Part shown: positions 19,101-27,707 of the stretch, piece after piece | Layout of the letters: each line of letters starts with the position of its first letter | Position numbering within the stretch: position 1 is the stretch's first letter | Assembly (NCBI GenBank): GCA_025916675.1 | Contig: CP098402.1 | Span: 2,847,205-2,911,204 of the forward strand | Source of the DNA: Phycisphaera sp. | Lineage (GTDB): Bacteria > Planctomycetota > Phycisphaerae > Phycisphaerales > UBA1924 | Reading direction: 5' to 3' | Length of the DNA stretch: 64,000 nt | Program-made: the position numbers and the translations under genes | Notes under the pieces: model-generated | The model's database searches: none | The model's input: only the letters and a program-made list of their open reading frames with translations | Told to the model about the DNA's origin: nothing

Positions 19101-19263
19101 GTTCCGCGTCGGTCGCGAGATGCCGCACCTGATCTTGACCGGGCGGCTGACGTACAACGACATCACGGGCGACACAGCGATCGGTTTTGATTTCCAGCCG
19201 ACGGGCATCGACCCAAGGCGCGAGCAGGTGCGACGGCTTGGCGCGGCAACCCTCGGATACTGA
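16174..19263 (+). CDS. lptD: LptD-like outer-membrane LPS assembly protein
   Basis: LptD forms the outer-membrane barrel that inserts lipopolysaccharide. This 1029-residue protein has a signal peptide (residues ~1-26, ending VLG-QD) and an OstA-type beta-jellyroll region (about 60-470) with repeats such as LRARRLHAWVQG, LTAQDAVLF and SPRVYYDLAGDRALLLDA. The barrel follows, entered at the family motif GVPFLYWPIYVGDPSQIPLR. The remainder alternates strands and ends in an aromatic residue (TLGY), as outer-membrane proteins do. It is longer than the ~780-residue E. coli protein. Its presence argues for a didermic, LPS-like envelope. Confidence 0.85.
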   Translation: MHRTGRRTRTLAALVVIAGLANGVLGQDDPVGIDPLAITGEGFGPVRLPAAQGLDTIEVAGQRAWAWNEASLTTGVAPTRRLVLEGDVRMVLGTLELRARRLHAWVQGLPDGGQQFYILLEDANMPTGAPGSGVAGPIIPIEGSLAPGAKVDLSSIVLEQAPPAGSGETGRAVAMAQGVFTDRLRQVVGIALPEVSGEMLAAEDAALRGVLQLARERLGALDVREPILPVRGRVSFSAAGIEQVRLGDGSDGSDGSPPYAVVLRGPVAIMFTDIAGGRRAQLTAQDAVLFHKADLVGAPRLDAGDVMGVYLEGEVVADIERDRAGQRGGIDRYRVRSPRVYYDLAGDRALLLDAIFRAEPAGSPVPIYVRAGEIRQRSLKEVTATDARLTTTGFFRPHLALGASTLTLRSEDAADGGTRMIADARNITVRAAGVPFLYWPIYVGDPSQIPLRNIGFETSDRHGEVVRTAWDGFALTGANQPAGVDLDLLIDAYFQRGAGLGGELSWQDRAGGDGSLFVYNLFNDTGRDLLPTGARIDRDGENRTLAMLEHLGRLDDRWTLRAEASWFGDENVVGAFFPAMTFNEREPMTGASVQRIDESSMLMLGANVQLNDFLVSDYQLRSRGYITERLPELRYARPGDDLLSDSSPGLLTYRSDSRVGQLRLSFTEPTAAELGFVRTSRAQAALGIDPGQSPGDRLRAQGLTESSIFRFDTQHEISSQFEIGVVRVQPFVTGRLTGYDTDFDGFSAVSGEDADSLVASGAVGTRFSTQLTRVYDNVDVPVLDLYRVRHVIEPNATLWYGDSTVAQGAIPVYDEYVETFARGPAIRFGVDQTFQTMRGSLGSYESVDVLKLGTHLVFAGEDRPDEDRTPRFFDAYPERSQFGDSLDLEAAWRPTDVLGITGQFIYDLEANRAAEGVFGIEIEQWPDMRLFTELRRLGYSEDTYVNAGLDYQLGDRYSLGAVGVYNERAGQFQSATFRVGREMPHLILTGRLTYNDITGDTAIGFDFQPTGIDPRREQVRRLGAATLGY

Positions 19264-19290
19264 TATCGCCGTGGTAGAGAGGAATGAGAC

Positions 19291-19884
19291 ATGGGATGCG
19301 CCATGGTTCGGTTGAACGTTCTTGTGATCGGCGGGATGATCCTGATGCTCGGTGCTGGGTGTTCGGGCAAGCCCAAGGTGATGCCCCAGGACACCTATTG
19401 GGAGAACCTGAGCGCCATGTGTGGCAAGGCCTACCCGGGCCGGGTCGTGGTTGACAGCACGAAGAGCTCGACCTTTCGCGACAAGCCGCTGTCGTTGCAC
19501 GTTGCCGACTGCACCGAAGAGGCGATCGTGATGCCGTTGCTGATCAATGGGCAAGCGTGGGCGACACTCACGGTTTCGCGGGTCGATGGCACGCTGAGGC
19601 TCAAGCACACGCACGAGCCGGACGCCGATGGCACGAGCCCGCCGAGCGGCTACGGCGGCGGCACACGCGGGCCCGGAACGGAAATGGCCCAGGACTTCTA
19701 CGCCGATGCGTTCACCGAACGCCTCGGCGAGGGAACCGGCGACACCGTGTGGACCATCGAGGTGCGGCCCGGATCGGTGATGAGCTACAAGCTGCGTCGC
19801 GAGGGCACGAGCCGGCGGTTCCATGCGGTGTTCGACCTCTCGCGCGGGCGGCCCGCACCGGCGGCGCTGCCACGGGCACCGTGA
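19291..19884 (+). CDS. Hypothetical lipoprotein
   Basis: The 197-residue protein has a signal peptide with a lipobox (LMLGAGC), so Cys ~25 should be lipidated. GAGAGGA lies 8-10 bases before the ATG. The mature part has no recognised domain; it contains ADCTEEAIVMPLLINGQAWATL and LKHTHEPDADGTSPPSGYGG with a Gly-rich stretch. It follows lptD by 27 bases on the same strand and is probably co-transcribed, which suggests an envelope role. Its stop codon directly abuts that of the convergent DUF2071 gene. Confidence 0.75.
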   Translation: MGCAMVRLNVLVIGGMILMLGAGCSGKPKVMPQDTYWENLSAMCGKAYPGRVVVDSTKSSTFRDKPLSLHVADCTEEAIVMPLLINGQAWATLTVSRVDGTLRLKHTHEPDADGTSPPSGYGGGTRGPGTEMAQDFYADAFTERLGEGTGDTVWTIEVRPGSVMSYKLRREGTSRRFHAVFDLSRGRPAPAALPRAP

Positions 19885-20628
19885 TCAGAGCACTCGGCGG
19901 GGACGCCACGCCCGGACCGTGATCGGTTCGGCCATGTGCAGCAAGGCCTTGTCGGCTGGCGTGTCGATGCCCAGCGGCGCCGCCATGGAGTTGTGCCGAA
20001 CATCGCACGACGCGGGCGCGAGCTGCCAGGGTTCGTGGTCGATCTCACCGACCCACAGACGCCTTGGCTCGCGTGGGGGCAGCTCGCTGGCGAACAAGCG
20101 GTAGCGGCTGGTCAGGAAGTCTTCGAGCGAGCCCGGTGTGGTTCGTGATGGCGCACCCTCGCCCCGATACGAGCATCGCAGCGAGGCGGCTTGGCCGCGA
20201 GCATCGACGCGCTCGCTGGCGTATTCCACACTGCCATCATGCTCGGTGAGCGACATGCGGGCCTTGAAGTAGGCCAGGTTGAAGCCGAAGCGTGCCGCCT
20301 CGACGGCCAGGCGGCTGGCGGCGTCGAGGCTGAAGAACCACACGCCCGGCTTGTCTTCATGCGTCACGTACGTGCGAACGTTGAGCTCGTGGAAGGCCCC
20401 AGGCCCGGGCAGCGCGGGCGTGAACCGGGCGCGCACGCCGGTCATGGTGAAGGGGACAATGCCGAGCCAGGCGTGGCCATCGGACGTGTCGATGTCGAGC
20501 ATGGGTGGGACGTGGGGGCGGAGCGATTCAACCGGCACCGACCAGTGCATGAAGATCAATCGCGACCAGTGCATGGCCATGATCCACGGCGTTCGTGGTG
20601 GCGGGTAGGGGCGGTGGCTGGCGGGCAC
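19885..20628 (-). CDS. DUF2071 (YqjF-like) family protein
   Basis: The 247-residue protein matches the DUF2071 family. It has the N-terminal LIFMHWSVPVESLRPHVPP, then AWLGIVPFTMTGVRARFTPALPG, ELNVRTYVTHEDKPGVWFFSLDA and the late RYRLFA segment. Family members have a lipocalin/acetoacetate-decarboxylase-like beta-barrel and no established activity. The start is a GTG at 20628, 9 bases after the stop of the gene upstream, so the two probably share a transcript. An internal ATG at about residue 17 or 19 is an alternative start that would still keep the whole domain. Confidence 0.85.
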   Translation of the reverse strand: MPASHRPYPPPRTPWIMAMHWSRLIFMHWSVPVESLRPHVPPMLDIDTSDGHAWLGIVPFTMTGVRARFTPALPGPGAFHELNVRTYVTHEDKPGVWFFSLDAASRLAVEAARFGFNLAYFKARMSLTEHDGSVEYASERVDARGQAASLRCSYRGEGAPSRTTPGSLEDFLTSRYRLFASELPPREPRRLWVGEIDHEPWQLAPASCDVRHNSMAAPLGIDTPADKALLHMAEPITVRAWRPRRVL

Positions 20629-20636
20629 TGCGGCGT

Positions 20637-21485
20637 TTACTTGCGTTCGTCTGGGAAGGCGGCGGCCCAGCCAGCCTTGAGGGCTTCGAGCGTGTCGGCC
20701 ATAACGCGCACTTGGTCATTGTTGGCTTGCGCGCTCTTGTGGCGATCACCGGTGTTGGTAATGCACAAGCGCTCGCGGGCACCGAGGTTCACGCCGTCAT
20801 CCGGGTTATCTTTCCAATCGATCACGGCCGACCTGCCCTCGACCAGCGACACGAGTGTGGTGGAACTGGTTTGGCCTTCCTTGGGGGTACTCACGACGAG
20901 CAACCGTGTGCCCTCGGCACCAGCCACCAGGGCATGGGTGATGATCATGGGCCAGAACGGGAAAAAGCCGAGCCGTATGTCGCGGGGGCTATCGCCTTCG
21001 CCGGACTGGCCCGAGCGCGAGTCGCTGCCGAGTTCGGCGGCTTCGGCCACGATTGGATGGTCTGCGCCGGCCTGTGGGGCCAGGTCGACCAGTGCGGCGC
21101 CGGCGTGCAGTTCGAGGCCGACGTACTCACCGGCCCTTGTGCGACTAGTGAACAAGCCGTACTTCAACTCGCCGGCGTTGCCTTGCCCTCGGCCGCCCTC
21201 GTCGCTGACGGGCATGAGCACCATGCGAATCGGGCGGATCGAGCCGTCCACGTTGGAACGCATCGACACGCCGCGCGCGACCACGCCCTCGACGGTGCGC
21301 TCGCTACCGTCGGCGTTCCGTACGGTCCATTTGAGGGGCGTCACGGACATGCCGTAGACTGGCGCTGGTGCCTGCGCTGGCTCGGCTCGGGTCGCCGGCG
21401 AGGGGAGGAAGGTCAGGGCCACTAAGGCCGCCGCCATTGCCGGCATGATCTGTCTGCCGATGGATCGCTTGGTCATACAACGCAT
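20637..21485 (-). CDS. Secreted hypothetical protein
   Basis: The 282-residue protein is started at ATG 21485 because GAAAGGTGG lies upstream and a signal peptide follows directly (KRSIGRQIMPAMAAALVALT, cleaved near ATRA-EP). The mature protein contains VYGMSVTPLKWTVRNADGSE, MVLMPVSDEG, a LVDLAPQAG stretch and FFPFWPMIITHALVAGAEGTRLLVVSTP. No family is recognised. The TrpThrVal-Arg-Asn-Ala-Asp-Gly phrase resembles periplasmic beta-sandwich proteins but this is weak. It lies between the CHASE2 kinase and the DUF2071 gene on the same strand. Confidence 0.65.
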   Translation of the reverse strand: MRCMTKRSIGRQIMPAMAAALVALTFLPSPATRAEPAQAPAPVYGMSVTPLKWTVRNADGSERTVEGVVARGVSMRSNVDGSIRPIRMVLMPVSDEGGRGQGNAGELKYGLFTSRTRAGEYVGLELHAGAALVDLAPQAGADHPIVAEAAELGSDSRSGQSGEGDSPRDIRLGFFPFWPMIITHALVAGAEGTRLLVVSTPKEGQTSSTTLVSLVEGRSAVIDWKDNPDDGVNLGARERLCITNTGDRHKSAQANNDQVRVMADTLEALKAGWAAAFPDERK

Positions 21486-21579
21486 GGGACCACCTTTCTC
21501 TCGAAGTGGCATTATTGCCCGTTGATGGGTCGTCCGCGTCAAGGGGCCGCGGGGCAGACCTCGGTCCATTTCGCGCGTG

Positions 21580-23943
21580 TCAGGGTGTGGTACCAGGGGA
21601 ACTGCCGGCAGCATACGGCCAGCCGCGCCCCGAGGCTTCTCGGAAGCTGAGCCGTCGCCCACCGGCAAACCGAGCACTCAGATACGAGGCCGTCAGACAC
21701 GAGATTACCACGGCTAACAGCCAGAGTGCCGGGAGTGTCATCAGGCCGAAGTAGGTATACAGCAACAAGGTGCCCGCAGCAACGGCCGCGATGACCAGGC
21801 ACAACAGGGCCAAACGCACGGCGCGCAACCCCCACCGAATCCCGGGCCGATGGCCAGTCGTGCGCACACTCACGCCAACGCCCGCACCAAGCGCCACGAT
21901 GGGGATGCACACCAACAAGGTCATCAGTTTGGGTATCTTCCGGAATGTACGATTGGCCATGAGCACTTGGACCGCGCCAGCCAGAACTTCCCCACCGAAC
22001 ACATCGCGTTCGAGCCCGACGTCAATCCGGCTGTCATGCGTGGGATCGAGCACGACCAACGTTCGTTGCCCGACCTTTCGCGATCGTTCCTGGGGAGGAT
22101 CGCGCAGCAACTGGGCGTAGTCGAGCGTCGCTTTGTCTAGAGCGTCGATGCCGAACACCGCCCGCTGCGTGTATGCCATGTTCCAGTCTTCGCCCCGGCC
22201 CCGGCGGGCGGCCTTGGGCACACGGCTCACCGATTGCTGAATTGCGGCTGGCCACAGTACATCGACGCCGATGCGGCGACGTTGTCCGGTATCGCCGACC
22301 GGCTGCCAGAACCGCATGCGCACGCCGTCAGCGGTGGTCCATGCCGAGAACTGCGCCTGTGGCTGTAAGGCCGCGGCGTTCGTCGCCAGCACGAAGCTCG
22401 GCAACCCCTCGCCCTCCGGAGGCTGGGCGACCAACGGGATGAGCGGCAACGGCCCCGCCAGATCGAGCAGCAGCGAGCCCCAGCGCGCTCCTGCCTGCCC
22501 AAAGGCCTCGGGCATGACCGGGCGATCGGCGGCGTCGACGATCCAAGAATTGGCCCCGATGACCACCGGCGTGCCACGCTCGGTGCTGCGTTCGATCGCG
22601 GCGGCGAAGGGGGCATCGAGTTCGGGCCACGCCTGGGGGAAGTACAGATCGAAGGCCACGACACGCGCGCCCGCTTGCGACATCGCATCGACGAACTGGC
22701 CGTGCATGGGTCGCCATGTTCGGGCCGGGGACGCTTGGACACCCTTGACACCGAGTTCGGTTGCCAGAGCGACCATCTCGAAGGGCGGCGGCATGCGCAC
22801 GATGCGGACTTCCTCGAAGTCGTTGACCGTTTCGGCGTCGAGTGCTGGGAGCTGCGCGAGATACCAGTTCTCTAGCGGGCGGAACATGCGCAGCGGGAAC
22901 GAGAACGCGAACGCGAGCACCAGGCCGATGACCATGCCCAGTACCCACGCCACCAATCTAGGCCTTGTTCGGCACCAGCCGGCGAGCACGGCTTTGCCGC
23001 GACCCACCGGCGTACGCCCCTCGGCACGCACTTGCGCAATCGCGTTCGCGAAGGCGTGGGCGCTCTCGTGCCGGTCCTCCCGCTGGGCCGCCAGGGCCTT
23101 GCGGAGCAAGGACACCAGCGCCAAGGGAGTATCCGCTGGCAGCAATGAGAGCATAGGATCGCTCTCAAGCTTGATGCGGCGGGTTTCCTCACGCGTTGGG
23201 ATTGCCGGCATCGGTACTGGAACGGCACCATCGGTGAGCGAGCTGAAGAGCGTGGCCCCGAGCGCGTACACATCGCTGCGCGCATCGAGATCGGTCGCCG
23301 ATAGGGAGCACTGCTCGGGGCTTTGATACGCCCGAGTGCCACCGCTTGGAGTATGTCCCGCTTCGATGCGGAGCTGCGCCAGCCCGAAGTCGGCAACCTT
23401 GGCCGTGCCGAAGCGATCAACCAAGATATTCGCGGGCTTGAGGTCGTGGTGGAGCACGCCAAGCGAGTGCGCATAGGCCACGCCCCGGGCGGCCTCTTCG
23501 ATAAGCCGCAGGCGCTCGTCGAGGGCGGGCTTATGCTCGGCGATCCAGTAGTCGAGGGCGGCACCACGGCTCAGCAGTTCCATCACGATGTACGGCCGCT
23601 CCCGGCCCTGGCGGTCAGTGAGCGTCCCGAAGTCTTCCACCGCGACTACGTTGGGGTGATCGATGGCCTCATGGATCAGCGCCTCGGCCTGGCCATCGGT
23701 CGGGCGGAGGACCTTGATGGCGCGCTGGCGTTGGCGGCCTCGCTTCCGCGCGCGGTAGACGCGGCCCATCGCCCCGCCGCCGATGAACTCGAGCAGTTCG
23801 TACGAGCCCGCGTTGAGACCCGTAAGGTCATCCGTGCTATCGGCTTGAGTATCCGGCTCGTGCTCCCACGGATCGAGCGAGACAATTACCGTGGGATCTT
23901 GCTTCCCGCTGGTGCGCCCCTGGCTATCAGGCCCGTGCGTCAT
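21580..23943 (-). CDS. Serine/threonine protein kinase with C-terminal CHASE2 sensor
   Basis: The 787-residue protein has an N-terminal kinase domain (about 48-310): Gly loop IGGGAMGRVYRA, ATP-binding Lys77 in RAIKVL, catalytic loop HHDLKPANI (Asp167) and DFGLA (185-189). The usual HRD arginine is His here. A membrane helix (about 328-350) leads into a ~300-residue extracytoplasmic CHASE2 domain (VVAFDLYFPQAWPELD, TPVVIGANSW, ERDVFGGEVLAGAVQVL). Three C-terminal helices (about 685-775) follow. CHASE2 normally precedes the output domain; here the order is inverted. It probably phosphorylates cytoplasmic targets in response to an outside signal, which is unknown. Confidence 0.9.
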   Translation of the reverse strand: MTHGPDSQGRTSGKQDPTVIVSLDPWEHEPDTQADSTDDLTGLNAGSYELLEFIGGGAMGRVYRARKRGRQRQRAIKVLRPTDGQAEALIHEAIDHPNVVAVEDFGTLTDRQGRERPYIVMELLSRGAALDYWIAEHKPALDERLRLIEEAARGVAYAHSLGVLHHDLKPANILVDRFGTAKVADFGLAQLRIEAGHTPSGGTRAYQSPEQCSLSATDLDARSDVYALGATLFSSLTDGAVPVPMPAIPTREETRRIKLESDPMLSLLPADTPLALVSLLRKALAAQREDRHESAHAFANAIAQVRAEGRTPVGRGKAVLAGWCRTRPRLVAWVLGMVIGLVLAFAFSFPLRMFRPLENWYLAQLPALDAETVNDFEEVRIVRMPPPFEMVALATELGVKGVQASPARTWRPMHGQFVDAMSQAGARVVAFDLYFPQAWPELDAPFAAAIERSTERGTPVVIGANSWIVDAADRPVMPEAFGQAGARWGSLLLDLAGPLPLIPLVAQPPEGEGLPSFVLATNAAALQPQAQFSAWTTADGVRMRFWQPVGDTGQRRRIGVDVLWPAAIQQSVSRVPKAARRGRGEDWNMAYTQRAVFGIDALDKATLDYAQLLRDPPQERSRKVGQRTLVVLDPTHDSRIDVGLERDVFGGEVLAGAVQVLMANRTFRKIPKLMTLLVCIPIVALGAGVGVSVRTTGHRPGIRWGLRAVRLALLCLVIAAVAAGTLLLYTYFGLMTLPALWLLAVVISCLTASYLSARFAGGRRLSFREASGRGWPYAAGSSPGTTP

Positions 23944-24079
23944 GACGCCCCCATGGCGATGCCTGCCGGAGATCGGAGCCGATCTCTGTCCAGTTATTAT
24001 GACAGCCCACGGGGGAGGTTCCCCGTAGGGGATGAGATTCTTGGGTTTCTAGGGAAGCTGCCCCGGAGGGACTCTTGAA

Positions 24080-25804
24080 TCAGACATTGAAGTACTTTGC
24101 CTGCGGATGGTGGACCACGAACGCGCTGGTGCTCTGCTCGGGATCGATCTGCCAGTTCTCGGTGAGCTCGCAGCCGATGCGTTCGGGCTGCAGCAAGCGC
24201 CAGATGATGCCCTGGTCGCTCATGTCGGGGCAGGCGGGGTAGCCCGGGCTGTATCGGCTGCCTCGATACTTCTGGCGGAAGAGGTCGGGGATCTTTGGAG
24301 AATCCTCGCCGCCGATGCCCAGCTCGGCCCGGATGCGCTTGTGCCAGAGTTCGGCGAGCGCCTCGGCGCTCTCAACGCCCATGCCGTGGACGAAGAGGTA
24401 CTCCTTGTAGTCGTTGTCGGCGCGGAGCTTGTTAGCAAATTCGGTGACCTGTTCACCCATCGTGACGCACGTGAGCCCCAGCACGTCCTTGTGACCGCTG
24501 TCGACACTCTTGAAGAAGTCGGCGATGCAGAGGTTCTTCTTGCCGTCCTGGCGCGGGAAGCGGAAGCGCTCGATCTCCTTGTCGTGATCGTCGGCGTCGA
24601 ACACGATGAGGTCGTCACCGTCGCTCTGCACGGGCCAGTAGCCGTAGGCCACGCGGGGGTGCAGAACGTTCTCGTCGCGGAGCTGTGCGGTAAGCCGATC
24701 GAAGACCGGATGGACCTTGTCGTCGAGGAATCGCTCGTATTCCTCGGGGCTCATCGAGCCCTTCTTGAACTGCCACTGGCCGCGATAGAGGGCGGTCTTG
24801 TTGATGAAGGGGTAGATCTCGTCGAGCTTGATGGTCTCGACCACGCGCGAGCCCCAGAAGGGGGCCTCGGGCACGTCGATGTCGGTGGCCACGGCGCTGC
24901 GCACACGCTCGGCGGTGGCAGCCCCGCTGTCTTTTGAAGCGGCGAAGTCATCCTGCCGCTCGGCTTTCTTGGCACGCGCTTCAGCGACGACCTTCTGGGC
25001 GTCGGAGCGCTTGGTCAAACGTTCGCTAATCTCGCCGTCGAGCACGTCGGTCTTGCCGCCCTTGAGCATGTCCATGGTGCGCAGGCCCTCGAACGCATCC
25101 TTGCCGTAGAAGACCTTGCCGGCGTAGAGGTCGCGCAGGTGGCTCTCGCAGTAGTGCCGCGTGAGGGCGGCACCGCCGAGGATGATGGGCACGTCGATGT
25201 CCTGGGCGTTCAATTCCTTGAGGTTCTCTTCCATCACGGTGACGGACTTGACCAGCAGGCCGCTCAGGCCGATGGCGTCGGCCTTGGTTTCCTTCCATGC
25301 CTCCAGGATCTGCGGCAGGGTCTGCTTGATGCCGATGTTGTGGACGGTGTAGCCGTTGTTGGAGAGGATGATGTCGACGAGGTTCTTGCCGATGTCGTGG
25401 ACGTCGCCCTTCACGGTCGCCAGCACGATGGAGCCCTTGCCCTCGCCCTCGATCTTCTCCATGTGGGGCTCGAGATGCGCGACGGCCATCTTCATGACCT
25501 CGGCCGATTGCAGCACGAAGGGGAGTTGCATCTGGCCGCTGCCGAAGAGCTCGCCGACGGTCTTCATGCCGTCGAGCAGGTGGTCGTTGACGATCTCGAG
25601 GGGCTTGTACTTCTGCATCGCCTCTTCGAGGGTGTCATGAAGATTTTCCTTCTCGCCGTCGATGATGTGGGCGCGCAGGCGCTCTTCAAGGGTGAGGTCC
25701 TTCTTCTCTTCAACTGTGGCACCGACGCTGTCGACGTCCTTGAAGAGTTCGATGAAGGCCTGGAGGGGGTCGTAGCTCTTGTCGTAGGGCTTGGTCTCAG
25801 GCAA
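24080..25804 (-). CDS. metH: Methionine synthase, cobalamin-binding and reactivation half
   Basis: This 574-residue protein carries the second half of cobalamin-dependent methionine synthase. It has the helical cap (GELFGSGQMQLPFVLQSAEV), the B12 domain with the DxHxxG ligand motif (GDVHDIGKNLVDIIL), GLSGLLVKSVTVM and GGAALTR. The S-adenosylmethionine-dependent reactivation domain follows, ending at the diagnostic YSPGYPACPDMSDQ. The start is TTG at 25804, inside the end of the upstream half gene, with an AGGAGG Shine-Dalgarno exactly 6 bases before it (25811-25816). The two proteins overlap by 8 bases and lie in different frames, so they are separate polypeptides that must assemble to give one enzyme. 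Confidence 0.9.
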   Translation of the reverse strand: MPETKPYDKSYDPLQAFIELFKDVDSVGATVEEKKDLTLEERLRAHIIDGEKENLHDTLEEAMQKYKPLEIVNDHLLDGMKTVGELFGSGQMQLPFVLQSAEVMKMAVAHLEPHMEKIEGEGKGSIVLATVKGDVHDIGKNLVDIILSNNGYTVHNIGIKQTLPQILEAWKETKADAIGLSGLLVKSVTVMEENLKELNAQDIDVPIILGGAALTRHYCESHLRDLYAGKVFYGKDAFEGLRTMDMLKGGKTDVLDGEISERLTKRSDAQKVVAEARAKKAERQDDFAASKDSGAATAERVRSAVATDIDVPEAPFWGSRVVETIKLDEIYPFINKTALYRGQWQFKKGSMSPEEYERFLDDKVHPVFDRLTAQLRDENVLHPRVAYGYWPVQSDGDDLIVFDADDHDKEIERFRFPRQDGKKNLCIADFFKSVDSGHKDVLGLTCVTMGEQVTEFANKLRADNDYKEYLFVHGMGVESAEALAELWHKRIRAELGIGGEDSPKIPDLFRQKYRGSRYSPGYPACPDMSDQGIIWRLLQPERIGCELTENWQIDPEQSTSAFVVHHPQAKYFNV

Positions 25805-27707
25805 GGGCGACCTCCTCGGTCTTCTGCTCGTCTTCGGCGGGCAGGCCGGTGCCGCCGATGCTCGTGTCGCGCTTGTCGTAGACCAGGTGCATCGCCACAC
25901 GCTTCTGGTCGTCGTTGATCTTCGCCAGCGGCAGGATCTTGCTGGCATGCACAATAGCGCTGGTCATGCCGGCCTTGACCAGCTCGTCGAGGAACACGCT
26001 GTTGAGCACCTGCCGCGCGGCGGGCTTGAGCCCGAAGCTCACGTTGCTCAGGCCGCAGGTGATCTGCACGTTGGGGAACGCCTCGGCGATCCGCTTGGTG
26101 CCCTCGATAAGGGCGAGCGCGCTGCGGCGATCGTCGTCCATGCCCGTCGAGATCGGCAGCACCAGCGGATCGATGAAGATGTCGGTCTCATCGAGCCCGT
26201 GGACCTCGGTCGCTCGCTTGATGGACCGCTCGGCGATGGCGAACTTGCGGTCGGCGGTGCGGGCCATGGCGGCCTCGGGGTCTTCGTCGATGGTGCCGAT
26301 GACCAGGGCGGCGCCGTAGGTCTTGGCCATGGCACAGATGGCGTCGAACTTCTCCTCGCCGTCCTCGAAGTTGGCGCTGTTGATGATGCACTTGCCGCCC
26401 GCGCACTGCAGGCCGGCCTCGATGGTGGCCACCTGGGTGCTATCGATCATGAGCGGGGCGTCGACCTGGCGGACGAGCCGCTGGACCACCTCGCGCATGT
26501 CGGCGGCGTTGTCGCGGCCGGCGTAGTCGACGTTGACGTCCAGCACGTGGCTGCCCTCGCGCACCTGGTTCTTGGCCAGGGCGACGATGCCGTCCCAGTC
26601 TTCCTCTTCGAGCAGGCGCTTGAACTTGCGGCTGCCCGAGGCGTTGCACCGCTCGCCCACGATGAGGAACGAATTGTCCTGGCGGTACTCGACGGGCTGG
26701 TAGAGGCTGGTGCAACTGGCGGGCATAGTCGCCCGCTCGGTGCGCTCGGCCTCGCGACCATTCACCATCTCAGCCAATTGCTTGATGTGCTCGGGCGTGG
26801 TGCCACAGCAGCCGCCCACCAGGCCCACGCCGCTCTGCTCAATGAATCGCTGCTGGGCCTCGGCGAAGGGGCCGGGCTTGAGCGGGTACTCGGTGCGGCC
26901 CTCGACCAGCACGGGCAGGCCCGCGTTGGGGGCTACCGAGACGTGGCGGTCCCAGTACTTACCGAGCCAGCCGATGTATTCGGCCATCTCCGTCGGGCCG
27001 GTGGCGCAGTTGAGGCCCAGGCTGAGGATGGGGTAGCGCCGCAGGGCGTGGGCCGCGGCCTCGATGCTGGTGCCCATGAGCATGGTGCCGGTCTGCTCGA
27101 TGGTGACGCTGACGCAGATGGGGACGTCGGAGACCGACTTGCCTTTCTGCTCGAGCGCGCGCAGGCAGGCGTTGACGGCGCACTTGACCTGCAAGAGGTC
27201 CTGGCAGGTCTCGATCAGGAACGCGTCGACGCCGCCCTCGATCAGGCCCAGCGCCTGCTGGGTGTAGCTGTCGAGCATCGCCTGCCAGGTCGTATTGCCC
27301 AGCGTGATGAGCTTGGTGCCCGGGCCCATCGAGCCCATGACGAAGCGGGGCTTGTCCTTGGTCGAATAGGCATCGGCGGCAGACCGGGCGATCTCGGCCG
27401 ACTTGCGGCTGAACTCGAACGCCTTCTCGGACAGGTCGAACTCGCCCAGCACCAGCGTGTTGGCACCGAAGCTGTTGGTCTCGACGCAGTCGGCCCCAAC
27501 CTCGAGGAACTCCTTGTGGATCTCCTCGACCACGTCGGGTCGGCTGTCGACCAGGATGTCGGTGCAGTTCTCGCAGCCGCAGTAGTCGCCCTCGACCGTC
27601 AGGTCGCGGCTGTACAGGCTGGTGCCCATGGCGCCGTCGAGCACCAGCACGCGGCTGGCCATGGCCCGAGCGAAGGGGCTGGCAAACAGGGGATCGTTCG
27701 CGGTCAT
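25797..27707 (-). CDS. metH: Methionine synthase, homocysteine- and methyltetrahydrofolate-binding half
   Basis: The 636-residue protein carries the first half of cobalamin-dependent methionine synthase. The homocysteine-binding barrel starts VLVLDGAMGTSLYSRDL and holds the zinc cysteines (GLNCATGP and GGCCGTTPEHI). The pterin-binding barrel follows (FLIVGERCNASGSRKF, VNVDYAGRDNA, ITCGLSNVSFGL, NSVFLDELVKAGMTSAIV). It ends just after the pterin domain, where normal MetH (~1200 residues) would continue into the cobalamin cap. It transfers methyl from methyltetrahydrofolate through B12 on the partner protein to homocysteine. ATG 27707 is the conserved start; upstream in-frame sequence lacks family similarity. 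Confidence 0.92.
   Translation of the reverse strand: MTANDPLFASPFARAMASRVLVLDGAMGTSLYSRDLTVEGDYCGCENCTDILVDSRPDVVEEIHKEFLEVGADCVETNSFGANTLVLGEFDLSEKAFEFSRKSAEIARSAADAYSTKDKPRFVMGSMGPGTKLITLGNTTWQAMLDSYTQQALGLIEGGVDAFLIETCQDLLQVKCAVNACLRALEQKGKSVSDVPICVSVTIEQTGTMLMGTSIEAAAHALRRYPILSLGLNCATGPTEMAEYIGWLGKYWDRHVSVAPNAGLPVLVEGRTEYPLKPGPFAEAQQRFIEQSGVGLVGGCCGTTPEHIKQLAEMVNGREAERTERATMPASCTSLYQPVEYRQDNSFLIVGERCNASGSRKFKRLLEEEDWDGIVALAKNQVREGSHVLDVNVDYAGRDNAADMREVVQRLVRQVDAPLMIDSTQVATIEAGLQCAGGKCIINSANFEDGEEKFDAICAMAKTYGAALVIGTIDEDPEAAMARTADRKFAIAERSIKRATEVHGLDETDIFIDPLVLPISTGMDDDRRSALALIEGTKRIAEAFPNVQITCGLSNVSFGLKPAARQVLNSVFLDELVKAGMTSAIVHASKILPLAKINDDQKRVAMHLVYDKRDTSIGGTGLPAEDEQKTEEVALA
25811..25816 (-). 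promoter_or_regulatory. Consensus Shine-Dalgarno for the second metH half
   Basis: AGGAGG (read on the minus strand) lies inside the last codons of the upstream metH half (Glu-Glu-Val), 6 bases before TTG 25804. It fits re-initiation at the overlap and makes a simple sequencing frameshift less likely. Confidence 0.7.

Noticed and set aside
24000-24035. Terminator of metH
   Set aside because: An ACGGGG/CCCCGT hairpin exists but has no T tract on the relevant strand and lies 45 or more bases downstream; too weak to list as a feature.
25797-25810. Programmed +1 frameshift joining the two metH halves
   Set aside because: The slip codons (CTT GCC TGA) do not resemble the known prfB-type signal, and the Shine-Dalgarno spacing of 6 bases suits initiation at TTG better. 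Not excluded.
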